Assembly (NCBI GenBank): GCA_029212745.1
Contig: JARGOL010000004.1
Location: 124,001 to 188,000 of the forward strand
DNA from: Alcanivoracaceae bacterium
GTDB taxonomy: Bacteria > Pseudomonadota > Gammaproteobacteria > Pseudomonadales > Alcanivoracaceae
Length of the DNA: 64,000 nucleotides
Direction of reading: 5' to 3'
Positions 1 to 7,522 of the stretch are shown piece by piece. Under the pieces are notes generated by a model that was not told the DNA's origin, did no database searches, and saw only the letters and a program-made list of their open reading frames with translations. Each line of letters opens with the position of its first letter. Position 1 is the first letter of the stretch. Position numbers and translations under genes: made by a program.

Positions 1-187
1 GGGCGGCGCCGTCGTCTTGCAGCTGCGGCCAGACTTTCAGGGCGGCGAGTTCCAGTTGCTGGTAAATGCCGGCGCAGTCGTCTTCGTCCAGGCCATCGAG
101 GCCGTAGATCACACCCACCTCCGCAGCAACCCGCACACGCGCCGAAGGCGTGAGTCGCAGGCAGTGCGTATCCGGTGTGTGGGCCAT
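1..187 (-). CDS. Hypothetical protein, N-terminal part (runs off the window)
   Basis: A minus-strand frame opens with ATG at 187 and stays open to the window edge; 62 residues are visible, beginning MAHTPDTHCLRLTPSARVRV. An AAGGAA Shine-Dalgarno lies 6 bases before the ATG. I do not recognise the family. The visible part is soluble and acidic toward its end, with no signal peptide or membrane segment. It is divergent from imuA, and the 146-bp gap between the two starts carries two LexA boxes, the nearer one 55 bp from this start. SOS control is therefore possible but not shown. Confidence 0.6.
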   Translation of the reverse strand, partial: MAHTPDTHCLRLTPSARVRVAAEVGVIYGLDGLDEDDCAGIYQQLELAALKVWPQLQDDGAA

Positions 188-235
188 GCAAGGTTCCTTT
201 TGCTCAACTCCAAAGTCTGCCCACCACAGAAATGC

Positions 236-264
236 TTGACCACTGTCCGGAAGGACAGTACAGT
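236..264 (+). promoter_or_regulatory. Predicted imuA promoter with LexA box 1 in its spacer
   Basis: TTGACC at 236-241 and TACAGT at 259-264 are 17 bp apart, a plausible sigma70 promoter. The perfect LexA palindrome CTGT-CCGGAAGG-ACAG at 243-258 fills that spacer, so bound LexA should exclude RNA polymerase. The hexamers are inferred from spacing and resemblance; the CTGT-N8-ACAG match is read directly. Confidence 0.75.
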
Positions 265-272
265 GACAAACA

Positions 273-288
273 CTGTACAAACGAACAG
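273..288. promoter_or_regulatory. LexA box 2 upstream of imuA
   Basis: A second perfect CTGT-N8-ACAG site (ACAAACGA centre) begins 30 bp, about three helical turns, after box 1. It would cover the predicted transcription start near 271. An 8-bp inverted repeat, GTACAGTG/CACTGTAC with a 5-nt spacer (258-278), interleaves with both boxes. Two sites suggest tighter or cooperative repression of this member of the mutasome. Confidence 0.8.
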
Positions 289-333
289 GTGCCACTGGGC
301 TCTCCCATCGGCACCGCCGCATCGAGGTGCTCT

Positions 334-1197
334 ATGGACAGCGTACTGCCCCTGCAAGCCAACACCGGCGCTTCTGCCGCTGCCGTTCCTGCTGCGATTG
401 GCGACCTGCTCGCCCGCCAGGACCTGTGGCGTGCCCGCGATGGCCGCCCCGCCGACAGCGATGCCCTGGCCACCGGCCATGCGGCACTGGACGGCGTGCT
501 CCAGCAAGGCGGCTGGCCGCGCCAGGGCATGACCGAGCTGCTCACCGAGGGCCCCTGCCCGCAGGCACTGCGCCTGCTGATGCCGGCCCTGGGCAAATGC
601 GATGACGGCCTGATCGTGCTGGTGAACCCGCCGGCACGGCCCAACGCCGCCCTGCTGCAGCGCCACGGCATTGCCAGTGGCCGGCTGCTGGTGCTGCGCA
701 GCGACAACCCGCGCACCCTGCTGCAGGCCTCCCTGGAAGCGGCCAGTTCACAGACGGTGAGTGCCATGGTGGTGTGGCTGCCGGAAGGAAAAGACGACGC
801 CACCAGCCTGCGCCGTCTGCACCTGGCTGCCCAGCAGGGCCGCTGCTGGCTGAGCCTGGTACGCGATGCGCGCCACGCCGAGCAGGCCTCGCCCGCCCCG
901 CTACGGATGACAGTAAAGACCCAGCCCGGCGGTGACCTGGCCCTGAATATTCTCAAGCAACCCGGCGGCTGGGGCGGCCAGACCGTCACCGTGGCCGTGC
1001 TGCCGAAAAGTGTGCGCGAGCTGTACCCGATGACGGCGGCCATGCCGGCACCGAATCACCAGCGCCAGCCACACGATGGCCGCTACCCGGTGCCGGATCT
1101 GAACAGCCGCTTTACGCGCAAACCGTTGCGCCAGCCAGGCAGCCCGCCGCCAGGCACGTTTCCCCAACCCGGCGACAGCCTGCCGCTGCCGTTTTGA
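334..1197 (+). CDS. imuA: ImuA, SOS mutasome accessory protein
   Basis: A 287-residue protein of the ImuA (RecA/SulA-like) family, which works with ImuB and DnaE2 in SOS-induced translesion synthesis. The region TGHAALDGVLQQGGWPRQGM matches the family's position over a degenerate RecA-like ATPase core, and the proline-rich tail is normal for the family. The ATG at 334 is preferred because GAGG at 324-327 is well spaced; a longer in-frame start at 175 would place both LexA boxes inside the coding sequence. Unlike the usual imuA-imuB-dnaE2 operon, the next gene is an unrelated one on the other strand, and a terminator follows at 1249-1274. imuB lies 15.8 kb downstream. Confidence 0.88.
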   Translation: MDSVLPLQANTGASAAAVPAAIGDLLARQDLWRARDGRPADSDALATGHAALDGVLQQGGWPRQGMTELLTEGPCPQALRLLMPALGKCDDGLIVLVNPPARPNAALLQRHGIASGRLLVLRSDNPRTLLQASLEAASSQTVSAMVVWLPEGKDDATSLRRLHLAAQQGRCWLSLVRDARHAEQASPAPLRMTVKTQPGGDLALNILKQPGGWGGQTVTVAVLPKSVRELYPMTAAMPAPNHQRQPHDGRYPVPDLNSRFTRKPLRQPGSPPPGTFPQPGDSLPLPF

Positions 1198-1248
1198 AGG
1201 TGCGTCTAAAAAAACAGTAACCCGTTTTCACAACCCCTAGCCTGCTTA

Positions 1249-1274
1249 CGGGGCCTCCCGGCCCCGCTTTTTTT
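1249..1274 (+). terminator. Rho-independent terminator of imuA
   Basis: A 7-bp stem CGGGGCC/GGCCCCG with a 4-nt loop is followed by a run of seven T. It lies 52 bp after the imuA stop and makes imuA a single-gene transcription unit. Confidence 0.85.
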
Positions 1275-1304
1275 CGCAGGTTTTGCTGGCAAGGTCTGAT
1301 GGGA

Positions 1305-1329
1305 TTCGCGGCGTGCACGCCGCTCCTAC
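1305..1329. repeat. REP-like palindrome (family A)
   Basis: TTCGCGGCG...CGCCGCTCCTAC is one copy of an intergenic palindromic repeat with a GCGGCG-NNNN-CGCCGC core and asymmetric GTAGGAGC/TTCGCGG ends. Other copies are at 10097, 16877, 18793 and 18847. The rest of the gap to 1462 shows no gene. Confidence 0.75.
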
Positions 1330-1462
1330 GGGCCGAGGCATCTTGCTTGGGGTTGCCCCGAATGCGGGGGCGCTGTGTCCGTGCTGCCCACATCCCTCGT
1401 GTCGGCACGGCACGGCGCTTCCGCAACGATCTTCGTCTCAGTCAGGCGGCGTCAGGCCGCCG

Positions 1463-2176
1463 TCATGCGCTGTCCAGCACGTTCTGCCATGCCTTTCTCG
1501 CCACTGCCCTGGCATCGGCGCCTATCAGATTGCCGTGGGCAAGAATGATGCGCTCAAAATCCCAGCCCATGATCGTTTCCAGCCCTTTCTTGACTATCTG
1601 TTTGTCGCCCCAGCCCATCTGGTACTCCGGCGCGGGCTTGGGGTTGTTCCACATATGGAACACCGCCTTCCACCAGAACTTCAGCAGCAAGCCGGCCTCA
1701 TGGGTGTAGTCATCGCCGATGTTCTCGAGCAGGTCCACAAGGATCAATGTGCCCGAAGGTTTATGCAGGAACGCCACTTCATTGATAAACCGGGTGCCCT
1801 GGATCAGCACCTGCTCGAACACCCCCTGCCAGCGTGGGTCAGGGCGATTGCCCAGCATCCAGTCAAACGCCAGGTCGGCGCGTTTTTTCTCAAGGCCGGG
1901 GCACAGGAAAGTTTCCGCATCAGGATACAGCGCCTGGAAATCGGCTACCCCCAGATGATGGAAGTTGCCCGGCGCCACGATGTAGGCCACCTCGCCCAGC
2001 GCATCCAGCTCGCCCTTGAGCGCCGCATCCGGCTTGCACGGGCTATGCACCCACAGCTTGCCATCCGGCAACCTGACAATGGTCATGCGGCTGAACAAAT
2101 CCAGCCCGCCAAAGCGGATCGGGTATTCAACAATGTATATCTCACCGGCGATGTATTCTTCGATGCTATACGACAT
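1463..2176 (-). CDS. DUF4336 domain-containing protein
   Basis: A 237-residue soluble protein resembling DUF4336, a metallo-beta-lactamase-fold family of unknown function. Typical features are the early IRFGGLDLFSRMTIVRLPDG strand region, VAPGNFHHLGVADF and the late ERIILAHGN segment, which correspond to places where metallo-beta-lactamases bind metal. The ATG at 2176 is chosen because GGGGAA lies just upstream; an alternative ATG sits at 2188, and a longer frame from 2224 would overlap the upstream gene. It follows the 128-residue membrane protein with about a 14-bp gap and is probably co-transcribed with it. The substrate is unknown. Confidence 0.75.
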   Translation of the reverse strand: MSYSIEEYIAGEIYIVEYPIRFGGLDLFSRMTIVRLPDGKLWVHSPCKPDAALKGELDALGEVAYIVAPGNFHHLGVADFQALYPDAETFLCPGLEKKRADLAFDWMLGNRPDPRWQGVFEQVLIQGTRFINEVAFLHKPSGTLILVDLLENIGDDYTHEAGLLLKFWWKAVFHMWNNPKPAPEYQMGWGDKQIVKKGLETIMGWDFERIILAHGNLIGADARAVARKAWQNVLDSA

Positions 2177-2190
2177 CGCATTCCCCATAT

Positions 2191-2577
2191 TCAGAGCGAC
2201 ACGATTCCAAACCCGGTCAGGCACAACCAGAGCCCCAGCAACAGAAGCAATACGGCAGATATTACCTGCCTGCTCTCAAACGTTTGTGCCCGTGCCTGGA
2301 TGGATTCCGGAAACCCGATCTTGTGAATGCCTTTAAGAATGGCGGCCCAGCCCAGCAGTGTGACCAGCAGGCGACTGTCGAGCGCCCAGATGTTATGCAC
2401 AGACACCGTCATCAAACCCATCAGCAGCGTGCTGTAGCCAGTGGCAACGATGAACTTTTTGTCGTCCGCCATCTCGATGGTTTTGCCAAGCTGGCGAGTC
2501 ACCACAAACAGCCCTCCAAAGATCAGGTAGAAGAGCCCCCAGAATCGCGACAGGGCCAGCGTTGCATCAATGTCCAC
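2191..2577 (-). CDS. Small multi-pass membrane protein, unknown function
   Basis: A 128-residue protein with about four predicted membrane helices: FWGLFYLIFGGLFVV near residues 12-26, YSTLLMGLMTVSVHNIWAL in the middle, LVTLLGWAAILKGIHKIGF, and VISAVLLLLLGLWLCLTGFG at the end. I do not recognise a named family. It precedes the DUF4336 gene closely on the same strand. The upstream gap to the FAD oxidoreductase gene is about 50 bp, so the three genes may form one unit. Confidence 0.7.
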   Translation of the reverse strand: MDIDATLALSRFWGLFYLIFGGLFVVTRQLGKTIEMADDKKFIVATGYSTLLMGLMTVSVHNIWALDSRLLVTLLGWAAILKGIHKIGFPESIQARAQTFESRQVISAVLLLLLGLWLCLTGFGIVSL

Positions 2578-2628
2578 ACGCCCTCTCCTCGATAAAAGGC
2601 CCTCGAGCTCCTACCCTGATCCGCCCAG

Positions 2629-4182
2629 TCATCGCATCAGCCGGAAAACACGCGGATCAACCGCCGCCGCACCCATCATGCCGCCATAAAAAGCGCCCGC
2701 GATGCCCGGGCCAACCACGTCCTGCCCCGACAGGAAAAGACCGGGCACCGGGGTGCGGGCGCGAAGCGCGTCGGACAGCACGCGACGCGGTGTGGTTTCG
2801 ACGCCATAAAAGCCACCCTTTTCGTGGCCGGTAAACGCCGCAGTGGCCAGTGGCGTGCCAAGTTCGTGATAGGTAATCAGCGGGGCAAGGTCCGGGAACT
2901 TTGCCTTGAAGGCTGCCAGCATGCGGGCCTCCACCCGCTGCTTGAACGCCTGCCATTGTTCGGGGTTTTGCTCGGCCCCGCCGTTGGCAAACGGCGCCAC
3001 TGACGCCCAGTCGGCCCACACCAGCATGTCGCCCGAATACTTTTTGTCCGGGCCCGGGTCATGGGCCTTATCCTTCAGTGCCCCGAACGAGACAAACATC
3101 ATGGGCAGCGGATCGTCTTCATTCGCCGACCAGACCGCGTCAGTGGCATCCCAGCTCTCATAGAACCAGTGGTTCGAGCCAGTGGCGCCGTGCGCAGCAA
3201 TATCGCCCTCGAAACCGAGGAACAGGTCGAAGTGGCAGATCGAGGGCTTGAAGGTGGCGATCTCCGCCGCCCAGTCATCGGCCTGAATCTCTTCAGGCAA
3301 AAGACGCTTGACCGTTTCGCCGGCGCCGATGGCTGATACGATCACCGGCGCCCTGAACACGTCGCCCGCAGCAGTACGCACGCCCACGGCGCTACCGTCT
3401 TCGAGGATGATCTCAGTGACGGCAGTACCCGCCAGGGCACGACCGCCAGCACCTTCAATCACCGGAACAAGTCCACGGGCAATGGCGCTGGCACCACCGA
3501 CGGGGTAGCCGGCGCCACCCAGGTAATGGCCAAGCACCATGCCATGAAAGCCGAAACTGGCCTCTTTGGGATTGCCGCCATAGGTGCCCCACTGGCAGGT
3601 CAGCACCGCCGCAAGCTCAGGATTGCTGATCAGCTCGCCGACAACCTCTCCGGTGGTACGTCCGCACCATCGGTGGATCTTCTTTTTGTTCCACCACTGG
3701 TGCGCAGAAAGAAAAGGCTCGGGCATGGCACGCTCGGCGGCTACCATCTGCATGGTCTCTTCCCCCGCCAGCAGCGCCTCGAAATAACCATCTATCTCGC
3801 CGGCATTGTCGGGGAAATGACGTTTCAGCTCCGCCTTGTAGGCATCTCCGGGTGACTTCACAGGAATATCGACGCCGCCCGGAAAGTGCAGCGTGTCATA
3901 GATCGGGCCCACCGAACTGAACTCGATAGCCCCATCACTAAGCTTGTCCAGTAACCGGCCCGCATACTGCTCATGACCGAAACTGCCGCAGTAATGAATC
4001 CCCACATCCCAGGTAAAACCATGGCGCGAGAAGGAGTGCGTGAGCCCACCGATCTCCTGCGCCTGTTCCAGCATCAGCACCTTTCGGCCCACCCGCGATA
4101 GTGCGGCAGCAGTGGTCATGCCGCCCATCCCGGAACCGATGACAATGACATCAAAATCAGTGGCAGGTGTTTTGCTACCCAT
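2629..4182 (-). CDS. FAD-dependent oxidoreductase, phytoene dehydrogenase/CrtISO-RetSat type
   Basis: A 517-residue member of the phytoene-desaturase/carotenoid-isomerase/retinol-saturase superfamily. The dinucleotide-binding motif VIGSGMGGMTTAAALSRVGR followed by VLMLEQ is at residues 13-40, HSFSRHGFTWDVGIHYCG follows as in CrtISO and RetSat proteins, and the C-terminal GLFLSGQDVVGPGIAGAFYG closes the FAD site. These enzymes saturate or isomerise polyene or isoprenoid chains, but the substrate cannot be read here and no carotenoid genes are nearby. The ATG at 4182 has AGGGAG upstream; the longer frame to 4266 has no such support. A 21-bp perfect palindrome lies 89 bp upstream. Confidence 0.85.
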   Translation of the reverse strand: MGSKTPATDFDVIVIGSGMGGMTTAAALSRVGRKVLMLEQAQEIGGLTHSFSRHGFTWDVGIHYCGSFGHEQYAGRLLDKLSDGAIEFSSVGPIYDTLHFPGGVDIPVKSPGDAYKAELKRHFPDNAGEIDGYFEALLAGEETMQMVAAERAMPEPFLSAHQWWNKKKIHRWCGRTTGEVVGELISNPELAAVLTCQWGTYGGNPKEASFGFHGMVLGHYLGGAGYPVGGASAIARGLVPVIEGAGGRALAGTAVTEIILEDGSAVGVRTAAGDVFRAPVIVSAIGAGETVKRLLPEEIQADDWAAEIATFKPSICHFDLFLGFEGDIAAHGATGSNHWFYESWDATDAVWSANEDDPLPMMFVSFGALKDKAHDPGPDKKYSGDMLVWADWASVAPFANGGAEQNPEQWQAFKQRVEARMLAAFKAKFPDLAPLITYHELGTPLATAAFTGHEKGGFYGVETTPRRVLSDALRARTPVPGLFLSGQDVVGPGIAGAFYGGMMGAAAVDPRVFRLMR

Positions 4183-4270
4183 GTGCGTACTCCCTTTCCC
4201 TGGTTGCTGCGCTTCAGGTGGTTCGGCAGCCTTTCCGGCGACGAGTCCGCGCCGAATTCGAGGCATGACA

Positions 4271-4291
4271 GACAGTAACAGTGTTACTGTC
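4271..4291. promoter_or_regulatory. 21-bp perfect palindrome, probable operator
   Basis: Arms GACAGTAACA and TGTTACTGTC flank a single central G. Symmetry, length and position in the promoter region of the FAD oxidoreductase gene are typical of TetR-family operators. No TetR gene is in the window, so the regulator is unknown. Confidence 0.6.
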
Positions 4292-4384
4292 GCCCTCGCG
4301 TTGGTTCTTGCGCGAGATCAAGACCACGGGGAATACATCGATTCGGTGTAGATGGTGTGAAAAAGAAGCGCCCGCTGTCGCTCT

Positions 4385-5203
4385 TCACCGCGGTGGGTTC
4401 ATCATCTCCAGCGTCATGTGCTCCAGCGGCTCGGCCGGCGGATTGCCGTACAGGTAGCTGCGTGGGGCCGCCACGTCATCCGGCCGCCCCGGGCCGAACA
4501 CTTCCAGGTAATCGAAATACTGGTTCTGGTACTCCGGATTACGAATAAAACGGCGCAGCTTGAGCAACGTAAAATACGGCGCATCACGCAACATGATGTT
4601 GGCCAGCCACACCGGCACATAACCACCCGGGTCCATCACCAACTGATAGGTGATCTCCACCTGCCGATCCCCCAGGCGCTGCAGCTTGAACATGCCACCC
4701 ATTTCCGGAAAGCGGACATAATCCGGATTAGGCGGGATACGCTCCGGACGGTTGCTGATATGGATGGTGATCTGCTCTTCCCCGGGCGTGATGCGCTGGC
4801 TGATGTCGGTCTGTACCACCGCCTCGCGGTCGGTGAGTGGCCAGGGCACCTCGGTAGTAAAGCGCATGTAGCGCTTCAACGGTGAGTCGCGGCCCAGTTC
4901 CTCGGCGCCGTCCACAAAGTGCATCCACTTGGGCACGCTGTCGTGGTCTTCCAGCAGCGCCACCAGGGCGTTCTCGTCCTCCAGCGTGATGCGGGTGACG
5001 CCGCGGAAGGTCTTCAGCTGCGAATTCTCGGTGTGGCGGGTATAGACCTGGATGCCGTCACGGTCGCTGATCAGCTCCCATTGCGCAGTCAGGCCGGTTT
5101 TCACCAGCGTGGGTTCCGCCAGTGCCTGCATCACCAGTGCGATTGACAACAAAACCGCCACCCGTGCGGTGCGCATCAAGGAAACGGTTGCCCTGCTCTG
5201 CAT
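4385..5203 (-). CDS. Exported START-domain lipid-binding protein
   Basis: A 272-residue protein with a signal peptide (hydrophobic VAVLLSIALVMQALA at about 15-29) followed by a START-type helix-grip domain. WELISDRDGIQVYTRHT, VPKWMHFVDGAEEL and VPWPLTDREAVVQT are diagnostic blocks of bacterial START proteins. The family binds a lipid or sterol-like ligand in a deep cavity; the export signal suggests a periplasmic site. The start is supported by AGGAGG five bases before the ATG. With the neighbouring oxidoreductase and Nudix hydrolase it suggests lipid or isoprenoid handling, but the ligand is unknown. Confidence 0.88.
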   Translation of the reverse strand: MQSRATVSLMRTARVAVLLSIALVMQALAEPTLVKTGLTAQWELISDRDGIQVYTRHTENSQLKTFRGVTRITLEDENALVALLEDHDSVPKWMHFVDGAEELGRDSPLKRYMRFTTEVPWPLTDREAVVQTDISQRITPGEEQITIHISNRPERIPPNPDYVRFPEMGGMFKLQRLGDRQVEITYQLVMDPGGYVPVWLANIMLRDAPYFTLLKLRRFIRNPEYQNQYFDYLEVFGPGRPDDVAAPRSYLYGNPPAEPLEHMTLEMMNPPR

Positions 5204-5309
5204 AGCGTCCTCCTGACAGTGCAGCGGGTGCGGCAGGCATCGGCTGCAGCCTGCCCCCTGTATCCCGCACGGTAATTCCGCGACGGATCATTGGCTCATT
5301 AAAGAGTCA

Positions 5310-5325
5310 TTACGCCAGTGCGTAA
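5310..5325. promoter_or_regulatory. Inverted repeat upstream of the START-domain gene
   Basis: TTACGC and GCGTAA are separated by CAGT, in the gap between the Nudix stop and the START gene start. It is a short possible operator; no regulator can be assigned. Confidence 0.3.
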
Positions 5326-5333
5326 AGGCGCGT

Positions 5334-5933
5334 TCAGACCCGCCTGTCCGTGTCGCCGGGTTGATAACCGCCCTTCTTCAGGTACTCGCGCAGCATGGAA
5401 TAGCTCAGCCCCCAGATGCAGTGCCCCTGATAGCGGCAGCACGGCAGGCGCACACGCCCCAGTGGCGAGCGCCAGTGCATCACCGACTGCTGCTCCGGCG
5501 CCGCCAGGTGCGCCAGTGGAATCCACACCAGTGATTGCACCTCGTGGTTAAGCACCACGTCATCATTGCCGTGCCAGGCATACACATACGGGGTAATCAC
5601 CATGGGCCGCCAACGGTGGTGCTGTCGTGTGAGGCGGTCGGACAGGCGTTGCTCGAAGCTGCCATAGCGCGTCAGGTCCAGGCCCGTCTCTTCAAGGGTT
5701 TCGCGCTCCGCGGCGGCGCGCGGGGTGGGATCATCCACATGCATCAGGCCACCGGGGAAGCTCATGTCGCCCGACCAGGGATCACCCGCGCGTTGCGCGC
5801 GCTGCATGAACAACAGCTCTTGCTGGCCCGCATCACCGGGGCGGTCACGGTGAATGATCGCCACGGCGGCACGCGCCATGCGCCGCCGCAGAGGAATCTT
5901 CAGGGGTGAACCAGAAATACCCGGCAGCGGCAC
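5334..5933 (-). CDS. Nudix hydrolase, CoA pyrophosphatase (NudL)-like
   Basis: A 199-residue Nudix protein. FPGGLMHVDDP followed by AAAERETLEETGL matches the Nudix box with the spacing of the NudL/CoA-diphosphatase subgroup, including the acidic residue in the first half and the metal-binding REx2EE. This subgroup cleaves CoA and CoA derivatives to 4'-phosphopantetheine and adenosine nucleotides. The C-terminal part (YQGHCIWGLSYSMLREYL) resembles the same subgroup. It lies 43 bp after a small membrane-protein gene that is coupled to the AraC regulator, so the three may be co-transcribed. Subgroup assignment is by motif only. Confidence 0.85.
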   Translation of the reverse strand: MPLPGISGSPLKIPLRRRMARAAVAIIHRDRPGDAGQQELLFMQRAQRAGDPWSGDMSFPGGLMHVDDPTPRAAAERETLEETGLDLTRYGSFEQRLSDRLTRQHHRWRPMVITPYVYAWHGNDDVVLNHEVQSLVWIPLAHLAAPEQQSVMHWRSPLGRVRLPCCRYQGHCIWGLSYSMLREYLKKGGYQPGDTDRRV

Positions 5934-5975
5934 ATCAGTCTCCTGTGTAAACGGGCACGCGCTGCCCGGACGCTT

Positions 5976-6272
5976 TCAAAAATCGATATCCACGCCACCG
6001 TCTCGCGTGAATAGCCTGCCCAGGAGTCTCAGCAGCCAGAGAAATACCTCCACGGGCAATTCCACAATAATTTCCAGCACATCCAGCACCACGCTTGAAT
6101 CCCGTCTCTGGCCTGATCGTCTCGACGGCCACAGAAAATAGGCCAGCACATAACCCAGCAGGGCCAGAAGGACCTGTGTTTTCACCACCGGGGTCGCCAG
6201 CAAGGTTTCCACCAGATAGGCGGTGGCCGCCACAAACACGATAAGTGCGAGACCGATGCGAACAGAGATCAT
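5976..6272 (-). CDS. Small membrane protein coupled to the AraC gene
   Basis: A 98-residue protein with hydrophobic segments at about 5-25 and 32-49 and an amphipathic stretch near 62-87, ending in the acidic DGGVDIDF. The ATG overlaps the TGA of the AraC gene (ATGA), so translation is probably coupled. I do not recognise the family. Its conserved-looking coupling to the regulator suggests a regulated membrane function, but nothing more can be said. Confidence 0.7.
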   Translation of the reverse strand: MISVRIGLALIVFVAATAYLVETLLATPVVKTQVLLALLGYVLAYFLWPSRRSGQRRDSSVVLDVLEIIVELPVEVFLWLLRLLGRLFTRDGGVDIDF

Positions 6273-7297
6273 CGACTCGCCCCGCCAGCCGATTCACCCT
6301 GCGCCTGGCGCCACTGGCGCGGCGATAACTGCTCCACCTGCTTGAATGCCTGGCGAAAGCAGGCGGTATCGCGATAGCCGAGCCGGTCGGCAATCTGCTC
6401 AATGCGCGCATCGGTGTCGCGCAGGTAGTGCACGGCCAGGTCGTGGCGCACATCCTTGAGCAGGTCACGGAAATTCACCCCCTCTTCCTGCAGCCGCCGG
6501 CGCAAAGTGCGCTCGGACATGGAGAGTTTTCGCGCCACATCGGCAATGGCCGGGTTCTCGGCCACGTTCAGCGCCAGCATCTCGCGTACCCGGTCGGCCA
6601 GGCCGGTGCGTGCCTGCACCTCCGCCAGCTCTTTCTCGCACTGGGCGGTGAGCAGCCGCAGGTTCACCGGGTTGCCGGTGAGCACCCTGGCATCCAGGTC
6701 ACGGGTACGAAACGTCAGCGACTGGTAGTCGGCATTGAAGGTAATGGGCGCGCTTATCCAGCGCTTGAACTGCTCGGCATAGGGCGGCTCGCGTTGCATC
6801 AGCGTGGCGGCCACCGGGGCAATGTCGGTGCCGGTAAGGTGCTGCAGGCTCACTGTCAGGTTTACCAGCATGGCTTCACCGAGTGCGCAGCTGAATTCCG
6901 GGTAGCGCGCCGAGGTGTGGATGCGCACCACGGTGTTACTGCCCTCTTCCACCGCCTCGGCGCGCACCCCGGGCAGGGCAATGGAGACAAAGCGGGTAAA
7001 CAGGTCGAGGGTGTCATGCAGCGTGCCGCTGGCCATAAAAGCCATGCCCATGTTGCCGTGGGCAGTCACCGGCACGGTGGCACCGAACTCGAGGAAAAAC
7101 CCGGCCAGCTGCGGGTGCTGGTACAGGCGCAAAAAGGCATTTGCCAGCACCTCTTCCGGCAGGCGCTGGCCGAAGCCGATCTGGCTGGCATCATCGATAC
7201 CGGCGGCCTTGAAGATGTCACTGACATCAAAGCCGCGCTGGCGCAGGATCTCATCCGCATAAGCCAGATAGATGCTGTAGCCGGTTACCTGCTCCAT
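6269..7297 (-). CDS. AraC-family regulator (PF12625-type) divergent from the AlkB-like gene
   Basis: A 342-residue regulator with an N-terminal ligand-binding domain of the Arabinose_bd/PF12625 type (to about residue 200) and a C-terminal double helix-turn-helix: IADVARKLSMSERTLRRRL and IEQIADRLGYRDTACFRQAF. The ATG at 7297 has GAGGTGG upstream; the open frame continues to 7408 without a better start. It is divergent from the AlkB-like monooxygenase (225-bp gap) and is the obvious candidate activator of that gene and its reductase. Relatives sense hydrophobic or amino-acid effectors; the effector here is unknown. Confidence 0.88.
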   Translation of the reverse strand: MEQVTGYSIYLAYADEILRQRGFDVSDIFKAAGIDDASQIGFGQRLPEEVLANAFLRLYQHPQLAGFFLEFGATVPVTAHGNMGMAFMASGTLHDTLDLFTRFVSIALPGVRAEAVEEGSNTVVRIHTSARYPEFSCALGEAMLVNLTVSLQHLTGTDIAPVAATLMQREPPYAEQFKRWISAPITFNADYQSLTFRTRDLDARVLTGNPVNLRLLTAQCEKELAEVQARTGLADRVREMLALNVAENPAIADVARKLSMSERTLRRRLQEEGVNFRDLLKDVRHDLAVHYLRDTDARIEQIADRLGYRDTACFRQAFKQVEQLSPRQWRQAQGESAGGASR

Positions 7298-7356
7298 ACC
7301 ACCTCTACCGCCCTGGCCGCTCAGGCTGGCTGCGCCACCCCGGCCCGGACACCGAC

Positions 7357-7415
7357 GTTTTGGCCAAAACCCTCTCTGCCCTACGGTCTTTGGCCGGAAA
7401 TATCCCATTCTGGCC
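7357..7415. promoter_or_regulatory. Candidate AraC operator: palindrome plus phased TGGCC repeats
   Basis: A perfect 14-bp palindrome GTTTTGGCCAAAAC is at 7357-7370. TGGCC recurs at 7361, 7391 and 7411, 30 and 20 bp apart, so all on roughly one helix face, as AraC-type activators often require. A -10-like TATAAC is at 7448-7453, placing the repeats about 45-100 bp upstream of a likely start for the AlkB-like gene. Confidence 0.45.
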
Positions 7416-7522
7416 CTGTGGGTGCCTACAGGGCAAGCCCCGACCTATATAACTTGTATACCACGCTGTGAGGAAAAGGCCCGAGACAGGGCCGGAAAAA
7501 CGACAATGACCGGGAGAACCCC

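Noticed and set aside
175-333. Longer imuA starting at 175
   Set aside because: The extra 53 codons would contain both LexA boxes and show no similarity to the family; GAGG at 324 supports 334.
1283-2326. 347-codon plus-strand frame across the DUF4336 gene
   Set aside because: Overlaps the better-supported minus-strand gene and a REP element; its residues are unlike any family.
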